Below, piece after piece: positions 33,188-45,397 of a stretch of DNA of 64,000 nucleotides; the stretch's first letter is position 1; every line of letters starts with the position of its first letter. The notes beneath the pieces are model-generated. The model was not told the DNA's origin, ran no database searches, and saw only the letters and a list, made by a program, of their open reading frames with translations. Made by a program: the position numbers and the translations under genes. Location: the NCBI RefSeq assembly GCF_000002425.4, contig NC_037266.1, positions 4,777,443-4,841,442 of the forward strand, in the 5' to 3' direction. The DNA is from Physcomitrium patens. Taxonomy: Eukaryota > Streptophyta > Bryopsida > Funariales > Funariaceae.

Positions 33188-33535
33188 ATGGATAGTCAAG
33201 ATACTACACTTGTTATGTCATCTCAAGTGACTAGCTCACGAAGACGACCGCGAGATGAAGAACCGCCTGCACCACGACGATGTCGGAGGATACCGAGCAA
33301 CAGATCGCTAGTAATTGTATTTGAGGTCGAGCCTGCCTACGACGGTCAGCCAGAAGGTGTGTTTGGAGGACAGTTTCACAATGAAGACACAGAAGTCCAC
33401 GCTTGGTCAGAGGTTGAAGGTGTTGGTCACTACCGTTGGCTCCAAGGGCCGATGAATCATTTGCCTCGCGAACAACAATTGGAATTCATAGCGGATGTGA
33501 TGCGACAGATTTTCATTTTCTTGCGTTGGTATTGA
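33188..33535 (+). CDS. Element C ORF3, conserved unknown protein
   Basis: 115 codons from ATG 33188 to TGA 33533-33535, between pol and the polypurine tract. Arg/Pro-rich N-terminus (SSRRRPRDEEPPAPRRCRR), then an acidic, aromatic core (FHNEDTEVHAWSEVEGVGHYRW) and LPREQQLEFIADVMRQ. I recognise no family. The decayed counterpart in A (20180-20533) keeps the frame, and in the LPREQQLEFIADVM segment all five nucleotide differences are synonymous, which points to past selection on protein. Chromoviruses normally end with integrase, so an extra ORF is unusual. An envelope seems unlikely: no signal peptide or membrane segment. Confidence 0.7.
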   Translation: MDSQDTTLVMSSQVTSSRRRPRDEEPPAPRRCRRIPSNRSLVIVFEVEPAYDGQPEGVFGGQFHNEDTEVHAWSEVEGVGHYRWLQGPMNHLPREQQLEFIADVMRQIFIFLRWY

Positions 33536-33571
33536 CTGATAACAACATTGCTTCTCGGAGACCTCGAAGTT

Positions 33572-33585
33572 AGAAGAGGAGGTGA
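33572..33585 (+). other. Polypurine tract of element C
   Basis: AGAAGAGGAGGTGA directly before the 3' LTR. Confidence 0.8.
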
Positions 33586-34008
33586 TGTCATGGACATACA
33601 TTGGAAGATTCTTCGAATATTCTTCTAGAATATTCTCTAAAGATTCTCTAAAGATTCTCTAAAGATTCTTTTAGAAGGTTCTAGAAGATTCTTAGAATAT
33701 TCCCTAAAGATTCTCTTAGAAGGTTCTAGAATATTCTGATAGATTCTAGGAAGTTGCTCGAGAAGTTTCCTAATTAGTAGAAGTTGTTGGAGAAGCGTCC
33801 TAGTTAGCGGAAGTAGCTCGAGAAGCTTCCTATTCAGTAGTATATATAGGAGTCGAGGCTGAAGGGTTCTTCAGTCTCGACAATACATCTCTTGGAGTTC
33901 TAGCTCACATTTCTGGTGTTGTTCTTGTACTCATCTGTTTAATCTAGTTCTGCCACTTCTTCTTGAACTTCTTGTTAGATTTCAAGTCTGTATTTTGTGT
34001 CCGTGACA
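33586..34008 (+). repeat. 3' LTR of element C
   Basis: 423 bp; contains one extra 11-bp CTCTAAAGATT unit compared with the 5' LTR. TATA at 33841-33848 and AGTCTCGACAA at 33873-33883. Followed by TSD TGTAG. Confidence 0.95.
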
Positions 34009-35441
34009 TGTAGTTGCAAGATATCTGGATTTTCATACAAGAACATATTAGGAGTTGGTAATTTAGAGCTGGATAGGTTTTCTATGCTATCTAAAGATCT
34101 ACTAGTCAGATCAAAGTGAAATTTGGCATAGTATTAGAAAACTTAAAGATCAAGCTAGATACCAATTTTGAGTTGAAATTAACAGTTAGAGAAGAAAAAA
34201 TCATTGTTGGAACATTTACATCAACTTTTAAGTTGACGGCCAAATAATATCAATGTGGTTTTTGGGCATTTTCTCACGATTTGTAAGTTGGATTGAGATG
34301 AATTCTTTTGAGTACATAGAAGACTTATAGTAGTATTTATGTACAAAATTTTTCTCCAAGTCGACAATTCGATAAGAAGCTACAACTCACTAAAGCTTAT
34401 TGATTAAGATTAGGACTTACAAAAAAAATTCAAAATTACCTAATTATGAAAGTAATAAGGCACTTGGAATTTATATATAGTTGAAATTACTAAGAAGAGT
34501 ATTTTTGAACACTTTATATTAGATTTAAGCACTTTTGAATTAAAATTTAAATTATATTCTTTTTATAAAAGTAAAACATATTAGAATTCTTGGATACTTA
34601 TAAAATATAATTCTACCTTCTATCGTAAGATGCTTAGTGCATTTTTAAACAAAAAAAAACACATGATATGACACCAGTTACCAACTTGGGTCAAAATCAG
34701 ATCTTTAGATACAACATCGCATACTTTTGGTGATTCTAAGGTTCTTTGATGGATTAGAGAGTAGGATTTGAGGGCAAAATTCAAAAGAAAATTTTTAAGT
34801 ATTGGTTTTATGTCAATGAAGTTAATATTCAGTTTTTGGGAGATTTTCAAAGTTAGTGATTTTCTTAGTTAGATTAGATTTTAAAAAAAAAATTATGTTT
34901 ATAAAATTGAGGGTTTCTTGATATCTGTGATGGTTGTATAGGTGAATTTTCGGCAGTATGTTGGTATTCTAGTTATTAGTGTGTGTGCAAATTTTGACGC
35001 CAATTGAACAATTAGATCAAAGTGTGTGAAGTTTATTGTGGATTGAGGTCTTAAGAATTGGAATTCAAGGGTCAATGAGTATTTTTAAGATCTTTAGCAA
35101 TCTATTAATTGGATTGGAATGAATTTTTTTGTGTAGAAACTAGACTTGATTTCTAATAGTTTAAATGTCTTTTAAAGGAAATTCAATGGTTCTTGAAGGA
35201 GATATTGACACTGAAAGTTCAACATTCAGATTTTGAATTTCTTTACGATTTCTTTATGCTTCTTTCATAATTTTTTTGAGGTTTCTATGGATTTGATTAA
35301 AGCTTTATTAAAATTATTAAGGTTTAATTGGAGTTATTTAGGATTTGATTAGATTTAGAATCTTATTGTCACAATTTTCCTTCTACCTTCTACAGCTAGG
35401 AGCTCGGTGCATTCTCAAGCAAGGCTTTACGTAATATGACA
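34009..35441 (+). repeat. Decayed B-like LTR, right part
   Basis: The last 60 bp (TTCTACAGCTAGGAGCTCGGTGCATTCTCAAGCAAGG to TAATATGACA) match the end of the B LTR (CCCGGTGCATTCTCAAGCAGG to ATACGACA). The middle is too diverged to align by eye and, at about 1.8 kb in total with the left part, the unit is longer than the B LTRs, so it may be another subfamily or hold a further insertion. Confidence 0.6.
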
Positions 35442-35640
35442 AGGATCTTTTACATTTGAAGCCACCAAAAATCTCGAGAGATAAGCTCCAATGTTTTGTT
35501 AAACCCAAAATGTCTTACAACTCAAAAATCATGACAAGGTTGAAGAACATGAAGTCACACTAGTCCTTCTAGAATATGTAAACAATCTTTAAAATACAAA
35601 AGTTCTTCCACAAACTTGAACTTGTCATTGTCAAATAGAG
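35442..35640 (-). pseudogene. Fossil chromovirus F2, integrase N-terminal fragment
   Basis: The minus strand reads a decayed GHFGFNKTLELISRDFWW stretch (35448-35520 region) and, upstream of it, the region matching DKFKVEGDFLYFEERLY of C. It continues the integrase fragment at 27340-27464. It ends near 35640, where a DUF4283-type pseudogene begins. Confidence 0.75.
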
Positions 35641-36439
35641 AGATTATAGTAGTTGATTATGATAATGGCTTTTTCTCCCTAATCCCAACATTCGTGACAA
35701 ACCAGAAGGTCTTCCAACTTGAGTTGAAGGAAAGTCCAACATATAAACATTCGTCTGTTGAAGAAGCATTGTGCTTGTTCCTTCCCAACAATTCGCCTAT
35801 GCTACTAGCCATTTGAGTAGCCACCCCTATAAACTCGCTTGGAATATTCTTAAGAGTGACCCATATAGGAACTTTTAAGCCTGTGGACCAAGTGGCATTG
35901 AAGCCAGGGGTCCAAGACTGAAGGATGCAAGTTCTTTATTGGGACTTATGGGGCGTAAGCATAAGAATTTTTTTAGTAGTGGATTGGCAACTCATGATTT
36001 GAAAGAAGCCGCAACCTAGATTGCGGCTTGCTCCTACCCAATCCCCCACCTGCTTTTGCAATGAGTCAACCCAACTTGGAATGACCGATGGAGATTGCTT
36101 ACCTCCTACGAAATAAGCCACGATCGGGTGTTTTTGGAGGTACTTGTCTTTCTTGACAGTGGCTTGGTCCACCTCGACCTCTAGCACAGTATGACAAAGG
36201 AGGAACCCTGTGCAGCTGCGTGAAAAACTCTCAGGGAGAACTTCCCCTGGAACTGCATGCAATTGGTGAATCTTGTCATTTTTCCCCATGCTCGTGACTG
36301 CCGCAACAACCTCAGGCTCAATTTCCTCGTCCCGCATCGCTTGTGTACGGCCCCTGTCGCCTTCAGAGCATGTAAGGACCACTGGGGCACGGGCTATTCC
36401 CTTGCATAGAGCATCTGCGTAAGACATTTTGCCCTCCAT
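35640..36439 (-). pseudogene. DUF4283-type protein, pseudogene
   Basis: An open frame of 167 codons (ATG 36439 to stop near 35936) continues beyond the stop in the same sense with PIWVTLKNIPSEFIGVATQ and SIGELLGRN, typical of plant DUF4283 proteins. Upstream parts fit too: VDSLQKQVGDWVGASRNLGCGFFQI. DUF4283 proteins are plant nucleic-acid-binding-like proteins, often linked to LINE-type elements or zinc knuckles. The reading frame is broken by TGA after TPHKSQ, and the C-terminal part fades near 35640 at the F2 fossil. Its normal base composition contrasts with the AT-rich fossil next to it. Confidence 0.65.
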
Positions 36440-38146
36440 GATACTAAGACCTTAGGTCCAGCTAACCCTAATCTCAAAAAATCAGTCCCACACCGTTCTA
36501 GATCTCAGAATCTCGTTTACCAAGTTTCACAAGATAGATCTCCAGGCACATCCTAGAGCACAGAACGAATTGGACCACAAGTTGCCCTTGGCCACAATGG
36601 ATCTAAGATCTGCGCACGATAGGCTCATCACAGACGTGAGAGCTCCTCCGGCGCTTCATTGCGGCCCAGTCTTTGTTTCACTCATTTTCATTTCGAAAAG
36701 AACGCTGTTGCAACTTGTAGTCCGTCGTGGGCTGTCCTCTCTCGATGATGAATAAAAACTGTGCTTTTAAAATTTTTGATTATCCCCTGAGTTGGGACTT
36801 GTCTCGGAATGTGGAACCCAAGTTGGCTTGTTTGGATTTATCGGGTCCAGGTGAGGGTAGAGTCGGTGTCGAGGTGAAGAATAACCGCCTTGGATGTCAG
36901 TGATGGTAAGTGTGAATTTCATAGGGGTTGGCTGTGAGGACAGTACTGTCATTCGGAGAAAAATCTTTTGGGGGTAGAGTTTCTCAGGTAGGTGGTTCTT
37001 GCATCTACGTATTTCTTGGTGCTCTTGATGGTCACAAATACTTCCATTTCCTCCACGTGATTTTGTGTTTAACTTACTCGGTATTTTCATCGATCGGATA
37101 TTGATTAGCCTTTCTCCGATGAGACGACGAAGTCATGATACTCGCCGCTTCGCACTGGGAGTGGATGTCATGGTAACTAGAGGTCAGGATTATTGCTCCT
37201 AACTCATCCTCAAGCTCTAGAGTTGGCTTGAAAACAAAAATGTGTATTTGTTTTTTATACTGTTAATAATACGCAATTTGGGGCTTTTTTGGAGTTGATT
37301 AGAAGTGGAGCATTACGGCTGGTTCAACGCCTCAAATATGATATCTCGATAAAAACAAAAAAATATATAAATATACCAACTTGTTCGAGACAGAATCGAT
37401 CGAAAATTTCAGGCTAAGTGGCCAGAAACTTGCAGCATTCGAGCACCATCTGTTTGAGATTCCTAAACGAGTTGTTCCGCAGATTATTTGAATGTCAATA
37501 TTCATTCAAGCTTCTGGGAGATTTTTCACTGGTGATGGTTCTAGTCTGGGCATAAGATCTAAGTATTGAAATTGTCCAGAGGCCACGAGTGCTCCGCTTG
37601 TAATAAACGAATGAGCAGCAATTTCAAATGCATGCAAATTTACCAATGACCAGCATCTATTTTCTGGGCACCAGAGAAACAGGCTTTAGATGGTCTTGGT
37701 TTGGGTTGAACGCTGAAGAAGTAACTTAGTGGAACAAAGAATGTCATGAATGATGCGTCCAGTTTATTGAAAGACTTAAACACGTTTGCAAATGGCACAA
37801 TCACAGCGACCCAAACGATCAATTTGCAATGATAGGTGGCGCATCGTATGAACAATCCTTTGGTTTAGGTATTTTCCTCTGGTACAGATGCTACTCTACA
37901 AGCTCCAGGAGCAATGCCATGGTACTTCTACACAAACTTGTGACAAGTCACGCTATCCTTCGTTGCCAAATCAAACCAGGTTCACCTTGAGAGCGTACAA
38001 CCACTAGGGGTCCGAGAAGGTACCTTGAAAATATAAAACACAAGGGACAACAAACCTCCTCCATTCACAGCCTTTGCACACGCTCCTGCGGCTTGGCTTT
38101 TGAACTTCACAATCGGGAAACAATAAGCCTAGGTCGCGATTACCAA
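36440..38146. other. Intergenic region between the retroelement block and DUR3
   Basis: Base composition returns to gene-space values. A minus-strand frame of 107 codons (36767-37090) and a plus frame (36570-36755) show no motif or splice support. The right end should hold the DUR3 3' untranslated region. Nothing else recognised. Confidence 0.5.
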
Positions 38147-40853
38147 TTAACCGGCAGTTGTCTTCTCGTCACTGATGTGCTTGGGCACCTTGGCCGGGGA
38201 TCTACAGATCATTCCCAAGATAATGAGGTAGATTGTTTCCCAGCTCTCGACGATGGGCATGATGATGATCACAGCAGAGCCTACTGTACCCCAGATGATG
38301 GCGATGGCGGCCCAGAACGTGAAGTAACCCTCCGAAAACACCTTAGCAGGTAGAGCCATGAGGGGCCAGATGATGACAATCAGAATGGTAAAGCCAATGC
38401 CCCACCTGATAATCCAACTCCTGGCCTTCTTCAGCTTCTCTTCGTTGTACTCCTCCTCCGGAACGTCGGATGCGTCTTGCTCAACCATGGTGATGTGCTT
38501 GGTGGTGCTCCAGTCATAGTTCTGGGGAGAAATAACGCTGAAGATGGCGTGAACGGCGCCTCCTGTAAGAATGGACACCAAGTTGCCCGCGAGCATGGGG
38601 GCGTTCCTGCCCGTGGTGTCCAGATTGACGCGCTTGTACATCACCTCGGTCACGGTGAGCCATGTGATAACTCCCGCCAGCATTCCAATGACAGACCCGG
38701 CAATGGCACCCTTGGCATTGGCTTTCCTCCACAGGAGCAAGAAGGCCACGGGAATGACGGCTGACCCGATAAACACTCCCATGGCTAAGTACATCCAGCC
38801 CAAGGAGACCCCCGCCTTGTTCAACACGATAGCCAGAACGCCCATAAAGCACCCGAACAGCAACACGAGCAACCTTGACACCCACAGAATTTGCTTCCCA
38901 TTGGCCTTGGGATTGATGTAGGTGCGGTAGATGTCGTAAGTGCAGAGGGAGGAGAATGCAATCAGTTCTGACGATCCTGCAGAAGTCACAGCCCTACATG
39001 TGTGCACACACCATCTTCATTTCAATACAAGTCGAGGAACAAACAGGAACTAATTCACAACCACAAGGATCAAGCTACCATGATGAAAAATAACCGTGAG
39101 CTAGTCGAAAGGAAAATTTCAGAGGGCAGGAAACAGGGGATTTACATGAAGAGCATGGTAAGCAGAAGAACGGCGCCGCTCTTGCCCATGAGTGCCGTAG
39201 CTGTAGCAGGGGGAACGAGACCATGATTAGCCTCATCGGCCGTGAGGGGCAGACCAAGAGCCAGTGATCCAAGACCCAAAGAGGTAGCCAGGGAAAAAGG
39301 CACGGCAAACCACACCAATCCTCCGAGCAGGTAACCCTTGTGTGTAGAGGTGGGGCGAGCAGCGATGGCACTCATCCAGTACCCCTGTTCACACACAGGG
39401 CACAAACATAATTGATTAGTTCACTGGAAGATAGTTTGAGATAGATCGAAGCGGCACGATGAGAGCTAGTACAGAACTTCAGTAGCAGAGGATCTGGGTG
39501 TGTACATTGTCCACAAACACTGTGCCGAAGTTTCCAACAATGTTGATGATACCAAAGACCAAACCTCCAGTGCTAAGCATGGTGAGGTAGGATCCGCCAT
39601 TATTGCCCGCGACAGGTCCACACGCCTGGGAGTCGAAGTTGAGAGGAGGAGTGCAATCTCTATCATGCGACACGGAGTAAAGCCTATTGTAGACTTCCTT
39701 GGGAGTTCCAAGCTTGTCACTCTTCACATATACCAAGAAGACGAACACCACGAGCACAACGTGCACTGCAAGAAGGCAGACAATCCACCCTTATTGTAAA
39801 CAATGTCTCCAGGAAGCACAACCGGCCGTAGAAAAACCCGAAGCGCAATGTTGCGAATTTCGATTGTCAAGAGAAAGGATCGCAAAGTAACTTACCAACG
39901 ACGGAGTGAAGGTAGCTAGCCAAGAATGTGGCCTTAAGACCTCCGTGCAGGGTGTAGACAACGACTCCCAGAGGAATGAGGAAACTTGCGGCATATAAGT
40001 TCATTCCCGTGAGAGCATTCACAACAGCAGACCCTCCAAGAAGAAGCATAGCTGTGACGATGATGTTGGTGGCGAAACAGAAGCAGAGAAAGACGATATG
40101 CGCCGTTTTTCCCCATCTAGCGCGAACAATCTCGCAGATGGTATGGGCAGCGGGCGCTTTCCTCTTGATTTCAATTGCCAACACACCGAACAACAGCACC
40201 TGCACAGTGGCGCCACTAGCGTACCAGAAAGGCCCACTAACTCCGTACTGCCACGCCACGTTGGAGCTCTGTAAAATGGTTGCAGCCCATGTCCACTGCA
40301 CCACATCCACCCCAGGCCACCATCACAACGGAGAATCACGAAAATTCATTACAACACAGTTGCAATTTGAGAACTGCTAGACTGCAAAGGCACAATTACA
40401 CATTCGATTCCTCGTGCACATGATCCATACCTGTGACACGATGACACTGGCGATCAGCCCTGTCTTGATGTTCCGTCCAGCCGTGTTAAACCACTCCGAA
40501 TTGTGTTTGGAGTAGACGAAACGCTGCTCCAACCACACCTGCATGTCCACCACCACCAACATCAACAACTCTTGTTACACTCATGGTAAAGCGATTATTG
40601 GGTGTGACTGAGCAGTACAGATCGAAATTCAAACTTCAGGGACAATCTTCCTCGACTTGGGCGTACGTACCAGGAAGGACGTCACAACTGCAAAGAGTGC
40701 GCCGAATCCCAACACGACAGCATAGCCAACGCCCTGAGAGAGGAAAGCCTTCCCACCAAAGTAACTAGACTGTCGGGTGCACTCGCCCGTCAAAGGGTCA
40801 TTGAAGTAGTACTCCGCACCTGCTGTTATGGCTGCAAAGTTGCAAGGAGCCAT
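38147..40853 (-). CDS. DUR3: Urea-proton symporter DUR3
   Basis: High-affinity urea/H+ symporter of the sodium:solute symporter (SSS) superfamily, plasma membrane, about 15 membrane segments. Six exons: 40853-40671, 40538-40431, 40295-39896, 39765-39506, 39384-39146, 38993-38147; all introns GT-AG and the sum is 2037 nt (678 aa plus stop). Diagnostic stretches: [110 protein letters not shown] and [16 protein letters not shown], all DUR3 hallmarks. The start at 40853 gives the N-terminus [17 protein letters not shown], like plant DUR3. The C-terminus ends soon after the last membrane segment and is shorter than I recall for Arabidopsis DUR3. Single gene, no related neighbour. Confidence 0.95.
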
Positions 40854-41013
40854 CGTTACAGACTCTCCGTGTTGAGGAGCCGGATGCTACACTCTAAGCG
40901 TCTCTGCACCTGCACTGCAAAGGGAACTGAGACCGGAGCGGAATGACTCGCATGCTGTTGGGATGATCAACTTATACGCACCTGAATCTCCTCCACTAAG
41001 GCCCTACAACAAC

Positions 41014-41023
41014 CTTTATATAG
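41014..41023 (-). promoter_or_regulatory. TATA box of DUR3
   Basis: On the minus strand TATATAAAGG, about 165 bp upstream of the DUR3 start codon, the only strong TATA motif there. Transcript start expected near 40985. Confidence 0.6.
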
Positions 41024-41029
41024 GACCCT

Positions 41030-44000
41030 TGTCACACATTCCCAAAGACCTCCGTGGATCCTCTGTACCTACGTGACAGACCGAAAAATGCCAGAATCGT
41101 GAAGGTCAAGACTTTCCTAGCATTTACAACTGCCAACAGCGAGTCCGAGATGGAATCGGCAATGCAACTTCGCCGTTGGTGGACCCTCCTGTTTAGTCCA
41201 CAAAATTGTCGTTAGCATCCAAGGCCGGGAATCGGCGATTTTGTACCCCCCAACTCCCTTCCGCTCCACCGCTGCTGTTGCAAACTAGATTCTACCAATT
41301 TTTATGCACCCCCGTCTAAGTCCTCGGAACTCATTCACCACAAGCGAGGGTGAGAGGAGATAGGGAAACGGTTTAGAACTGACTGGATGTATTTGGTAGT
41401 CCGTCGACTAAGAATCTTGCTTGCGAGCTCCAATCTGTGAGCAGATTCCCGGGGCCATGAGAAGCCATAAATGGCATGATTCGTTTCCTTCCAATTACCT
41501 AGAAAGTAGTTAATGTGCGAGGATCATTGAAATACCAATATGCACGTGGTGGAGTGGTGCCACTTGCAATCTCATTCTCCCGTTCACCTCTTCCCTGTGC
41601 CCGATTCCTGCAAGACTTCCAACCGCCTGCATCAGAAGACTAAGTTTTTGCCTCCCAATCCTTGTCTACTATCAAAGTTCAATAGGGATTTACTAGCTAG
41701 ACAAACTGAGCATGTTCATCCTACAACCTAATACCGCCCTGATTGAGGAATATTCAATTGGGTCCACCAACGACACAACTCCTACAAAGCTCGAGAAGGT
41801 CTCTCACCACCTGCGACTACGAACTTTTTCCTTGTTGAGGTTTGTCGTTGGTCAACACATGTTCTCGCCAAGCTTCATGGAGACAGTTGCAAATTCCTCC
41901 GCCCTGAATCACAACCAACCTGCAGAAGAAAATGAATTCGAAACTATTCATCAACCAATCTTACTTTCGAGATCCCTCTCTATTCGCAGGTTTGTGACTT
42001 AGAAAGATGCAATTTAGGGTGTCCTAGAAACGAACGTTAAAATGAGGAAATCATTTCTGTCAACAGTAAATGTGCAGGAGTGTGCAAGGCAATGAATCTT
42101 ACTCGTGCTCAAGTTATCTTACACAATTCATGCCTGAATGTGTGCATCGAATATTCATGTCGATCACGATCGTCTTGCTGCCTAGCTCCGTTGAATTAGG
42201 AATCTCCATTTCAATTTTTTATCATATACTTGTCCTTCTCGAAATATGTGTGCGGCTTTACAAAGCTCTGAAGCCCCAGTTGGTTTGAAAGATAACGTAT
42301 CGTTTGAATGGATCTGTTCTTTACCCTCCCAGCCAATCAATGTGATGCATATTTTTTAAAGTCTCCCCAATTTATCTATAAACTCAAAAACAAGTATAAT
42401 ACTACCTACAGTTATCGTTTTCCGATTTCTAAGTTTTGAGTTTCTACGATAAGAGTTGTTCAAAAAACACTAGCATTTGTTGATTGTTAAGTGTCAAACA
42501 ACATCTACTTTATTCCTCACCTGTTAAGTTCGATGAGTATTTTGATGAAAAATTTAATAAGAAAAATAACGAAATCATAAAATTACTTTATCAATTGGAA
42601 GTATTGCGATGAGGTGGAAAAATGTATTAGTTTCACATACACCTTCGAGGTAGTGTCTCACCAGGGGCAACCGCAAATCAATAAAGCTTACCTGGATTTC
42701 ATGAAACTGTAACAATGTCAAAAAAATACAATTGTTTGATTTAGAGGGCTGTTTTTGACGTCCACGAATGACAGCTATCATCTGGCGTCCCCACCCCTTG
42801 ACAAAGCTGTCACGAGGTAAACTTCACTTCTACTTCGATAAAAATAAAACAAGGTATCACCCAAACTCACATCCACTCATTGTACTGATAATACACCATA
42901 CTCCATTTAACCTGACAGGTAGTTGCTACCTGTCAGACGGTTGCTTAATTCACGCGCTGAAAAGCTTTCGTTCATTGTTGCCTACCTGGCATGTGCCTAG
43001 ATCCTTCAGCTGAGTATCTGCGAGGGTTCTGAGTTTACGAAAGTAGAAAAATAGAGACACGGTCTGAGATTAGAGTCAGCAGCCCATGCCACACTGGATG
43101 TGCGTAAAAAAAGACTGAATGAAAGTATTCTTAGTTCCATCTAAACATTCGCCAAAGAAGCTAGAATACCGCGGTGGGATGAGCGGAGAACGGGAAGGTT
43201 TGAACTAGGGGAGGTTGCAGCAGCAACAGGACAAAAATGAAAGCTATCAAGGAGCCAAAGGATTCCTGAGCCGGAATCCATCGAAAAGGTCGACCGACTC
43301 CTACACTGAAGTGTGTGACGCGGCCACTGTTCATACATTCTTTACAACAGGACGTGATGGTAGCTCACAAATTGTAGGCTAATTTTCTCACGCGCACTCT
43401 TCGAGTAGGAGCCAATCTGCCATCATGCATGCAATGACTTCGTAAAGAAATTCGTCTAGTGGCTGAATGACAGAATGACGAAGAGAAATCCGAGTTTAAT
43501 TGTGCTGATTCGACGGCTTCGGGATTGTTTTTTCTGTTGATGGAATAATCTGTAATGTCAAATGGGGTTATTCGTCACTTCTAGGCTTATAGTCATTTGA
43601 CATTGCACAACATTCCATCAACACAAAAGCAGTTGTTTTGATGGAATAATGTGTACAGTCACTTCGGGGTTATTAGTCGCTTCTGGGCTTACTTAGGATG
43701 TGTTGTGGAGGAGATGATGCGGGAATTTATATCCCAGTGCATCTGGACTGCATCTCTGGATCAGAATGGCATAGATCACCAAAACGATGCGTTATAAAGT
43801 TGAATGCGACGGCCGTGGCCATAAATTCTAGCTCTCACCCTCCGGTGCAGTATGAAACATCTGGTTGCGTGTCTATCAGGGCCTTTCAGCACCGTCAGGT
43901 TCATACATTTAATAACTGAATACAGATTTGTCAGTAGGCTTTGAGATAGCGATGATGGGTTATTATTTGCTGGATCTCCATCGATGAACATTGTGAAAGG

Positions 44001-45397
44001 CTGATACCCACGTTGTGAAACTGAACAATGCATGCACAAGGAAAATTCTTGAACTAAAATGGTAACATGATGTACGCGCCAGCCCCACTCTGTATCGGCC
44101 TTTATGCCCACTGTCGTCTATTCCATCAACAACCCCTGTTAACGTCACAGCGATTTTGTCGAATCTAGTTTTCAGAAGTAGCCGTGGCTTTACTTTACTA
44201 GGCACTCTAATTGAAGCTCTTGCAACAAATTACAATTCCCCAGACTCAACAATTGCTTCGATGTGCGCCACAATTTCAGAATGGAAGCTTGCACTGAAGT
44301 TTGAGCCTAATCCAGTTGCATGGTCGAGTATTGTTCGAAGCTTTCGCCCAAGGTAGAAGACCCCAAGGGCAGAAGCACCAGGGGTTTCTCTGGATGAAAC
44401 TAACAGGTGGAAGTTTCGTCGCTTAATTACAAAGGCGAATGCAGGGTCGATTGCACGATTTCTCCGTCGTTCGAAACAGTTAAACAGCTTCCATTTCACA
44501 AAGCATTCTGTGATTGAAAAGCTTTCCGAATCCAACTGCTTTACGTGTCAGCTAAGGATTGAAACTCATCATGGACATGTGGCAAGAACAATGTACAAGA
44601 AGAAATTACTGTCGAGAAGCCGATTCAATCTCCAAGTAATGTCGCTCTCTTGAGAACTGAGTGCCCCCACAACAGTACTTGACCATTTTCTACTCATATC
44701 GTAATCAAGACCAGTACCTTACAATCATCCTTGATTGGGTGGGCGAGAGATCCCATCTGTTTGTCCTTCGGTGCTAGTGACCGAGGTTTCTTTTCGATCA
44801 ATTTCAAGTGATGAGCATGACCCATCTGGTGGCGGTGGCTAGTCAGTTGAGGGTGTAGCAGTTGCCCGTTTCAAGTTCTAGACAGTGGTTTGTCTCAAAT
44901 CGTTTGAGGTCGAGGACGTTTGAGTTGTGGGTGCCAGCCAATTGTGGTGAGCTTGGCTGCTAATTTTTTTCTTGTGATGTGCATCTCTTTATTGAGCTGG
45001 GTTTTGGTTGCAGCAATGTGGGACTCACGGTGGATGAGCTGGGAGAGCAATCTTCGATGTTTTTGCAATTTGGTTTTGATTTGTGGTGCATGGCGGCTAG
45101 AATTCTTTCCTCGATTGGAGATCTTCGTGGGTTACTCGCTGTTTCTTGGGTCTCGTCATGGTCGGTGCGTTTTAGATTTCCTTGCGGTGGGAAATTTGTT
45201 CTACTGATTCTCGGTTTTTTATCTCGTTCGTCTCAAAGAGATATACAACATGGGCGTTAGATTCAAGATTAGTGTCCTACGAAATTAAGAAAAGGCTTGT
45301 GATACATTGTTGCACTGTGTAAATCCTCAGAAGAGAGACTGTTCATTTTGTGACTTGCTCCTAGTCAGTGTGCAGTCTGTGAACTATCCTTCTGTGC
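41030..45397. other. Intergenic region between DUR3 and the hydrolase gene
   Basis: 4.4 kb between divergently transcribed genes. Many short open frames (for example 43776-44111 and 44230-44535 minus) without motifs. A small hairpin plus direct-repeat unit lies at 43535-43692. No RNA gene or transposon domain recognised. Confidence 0.5.
43535..43692. repeat. Hairpin with partial direct duplication
   Basis: TGTTGATGGAAT (43535-43546) and AATGTCAAATG (43554-43564) recur inverted as CATTTGACATT (43594-43604) and ATTCCATCAACA (43612-43623). The left half with GGGGTTATTCGTCACTTCTAGGC is repeated directly at about 43637-43692. ATTCCATCAACA also occurs near 44119. This may be a small MITE-like element. 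Confidence 0.65.

Larger units (their letters stand above)
27869..34008 (+). mobile_element. Chromovirus C, near-intact LTR retrotransposon
   Basis: 6.1 kb with LTRs of 412 and 423 bp and a perfect TSD TGTAG (27864-27868 and 34009-34013). The LTRs differ by one 11-bp repeat unit and about five substitutions, so insertion was recent relative to A. Gag and pol each contain one premature stop in an otherwise open frame; ORF3 is intact. A close relative of A by protein, primer region, ORF3 and LTR promoter design. It is the best reference copy in the window. Confidence 0.95.

Noticed and set aside
33188..33535. ORF3 as an envelope gene
   Set aside because: No signal peptide, membrane segment or glycosylation pattern; too short.
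36767..37090. 107-codon minus-strand frame
   Set aside because: No recognisable domain, no splice or promoter support; kept only as part of the intergenic description.
38477..38921. Long plus-strand frames opposite DUR3
   Set aside because: Antisense shadows of the conserved DUR3 last exon.
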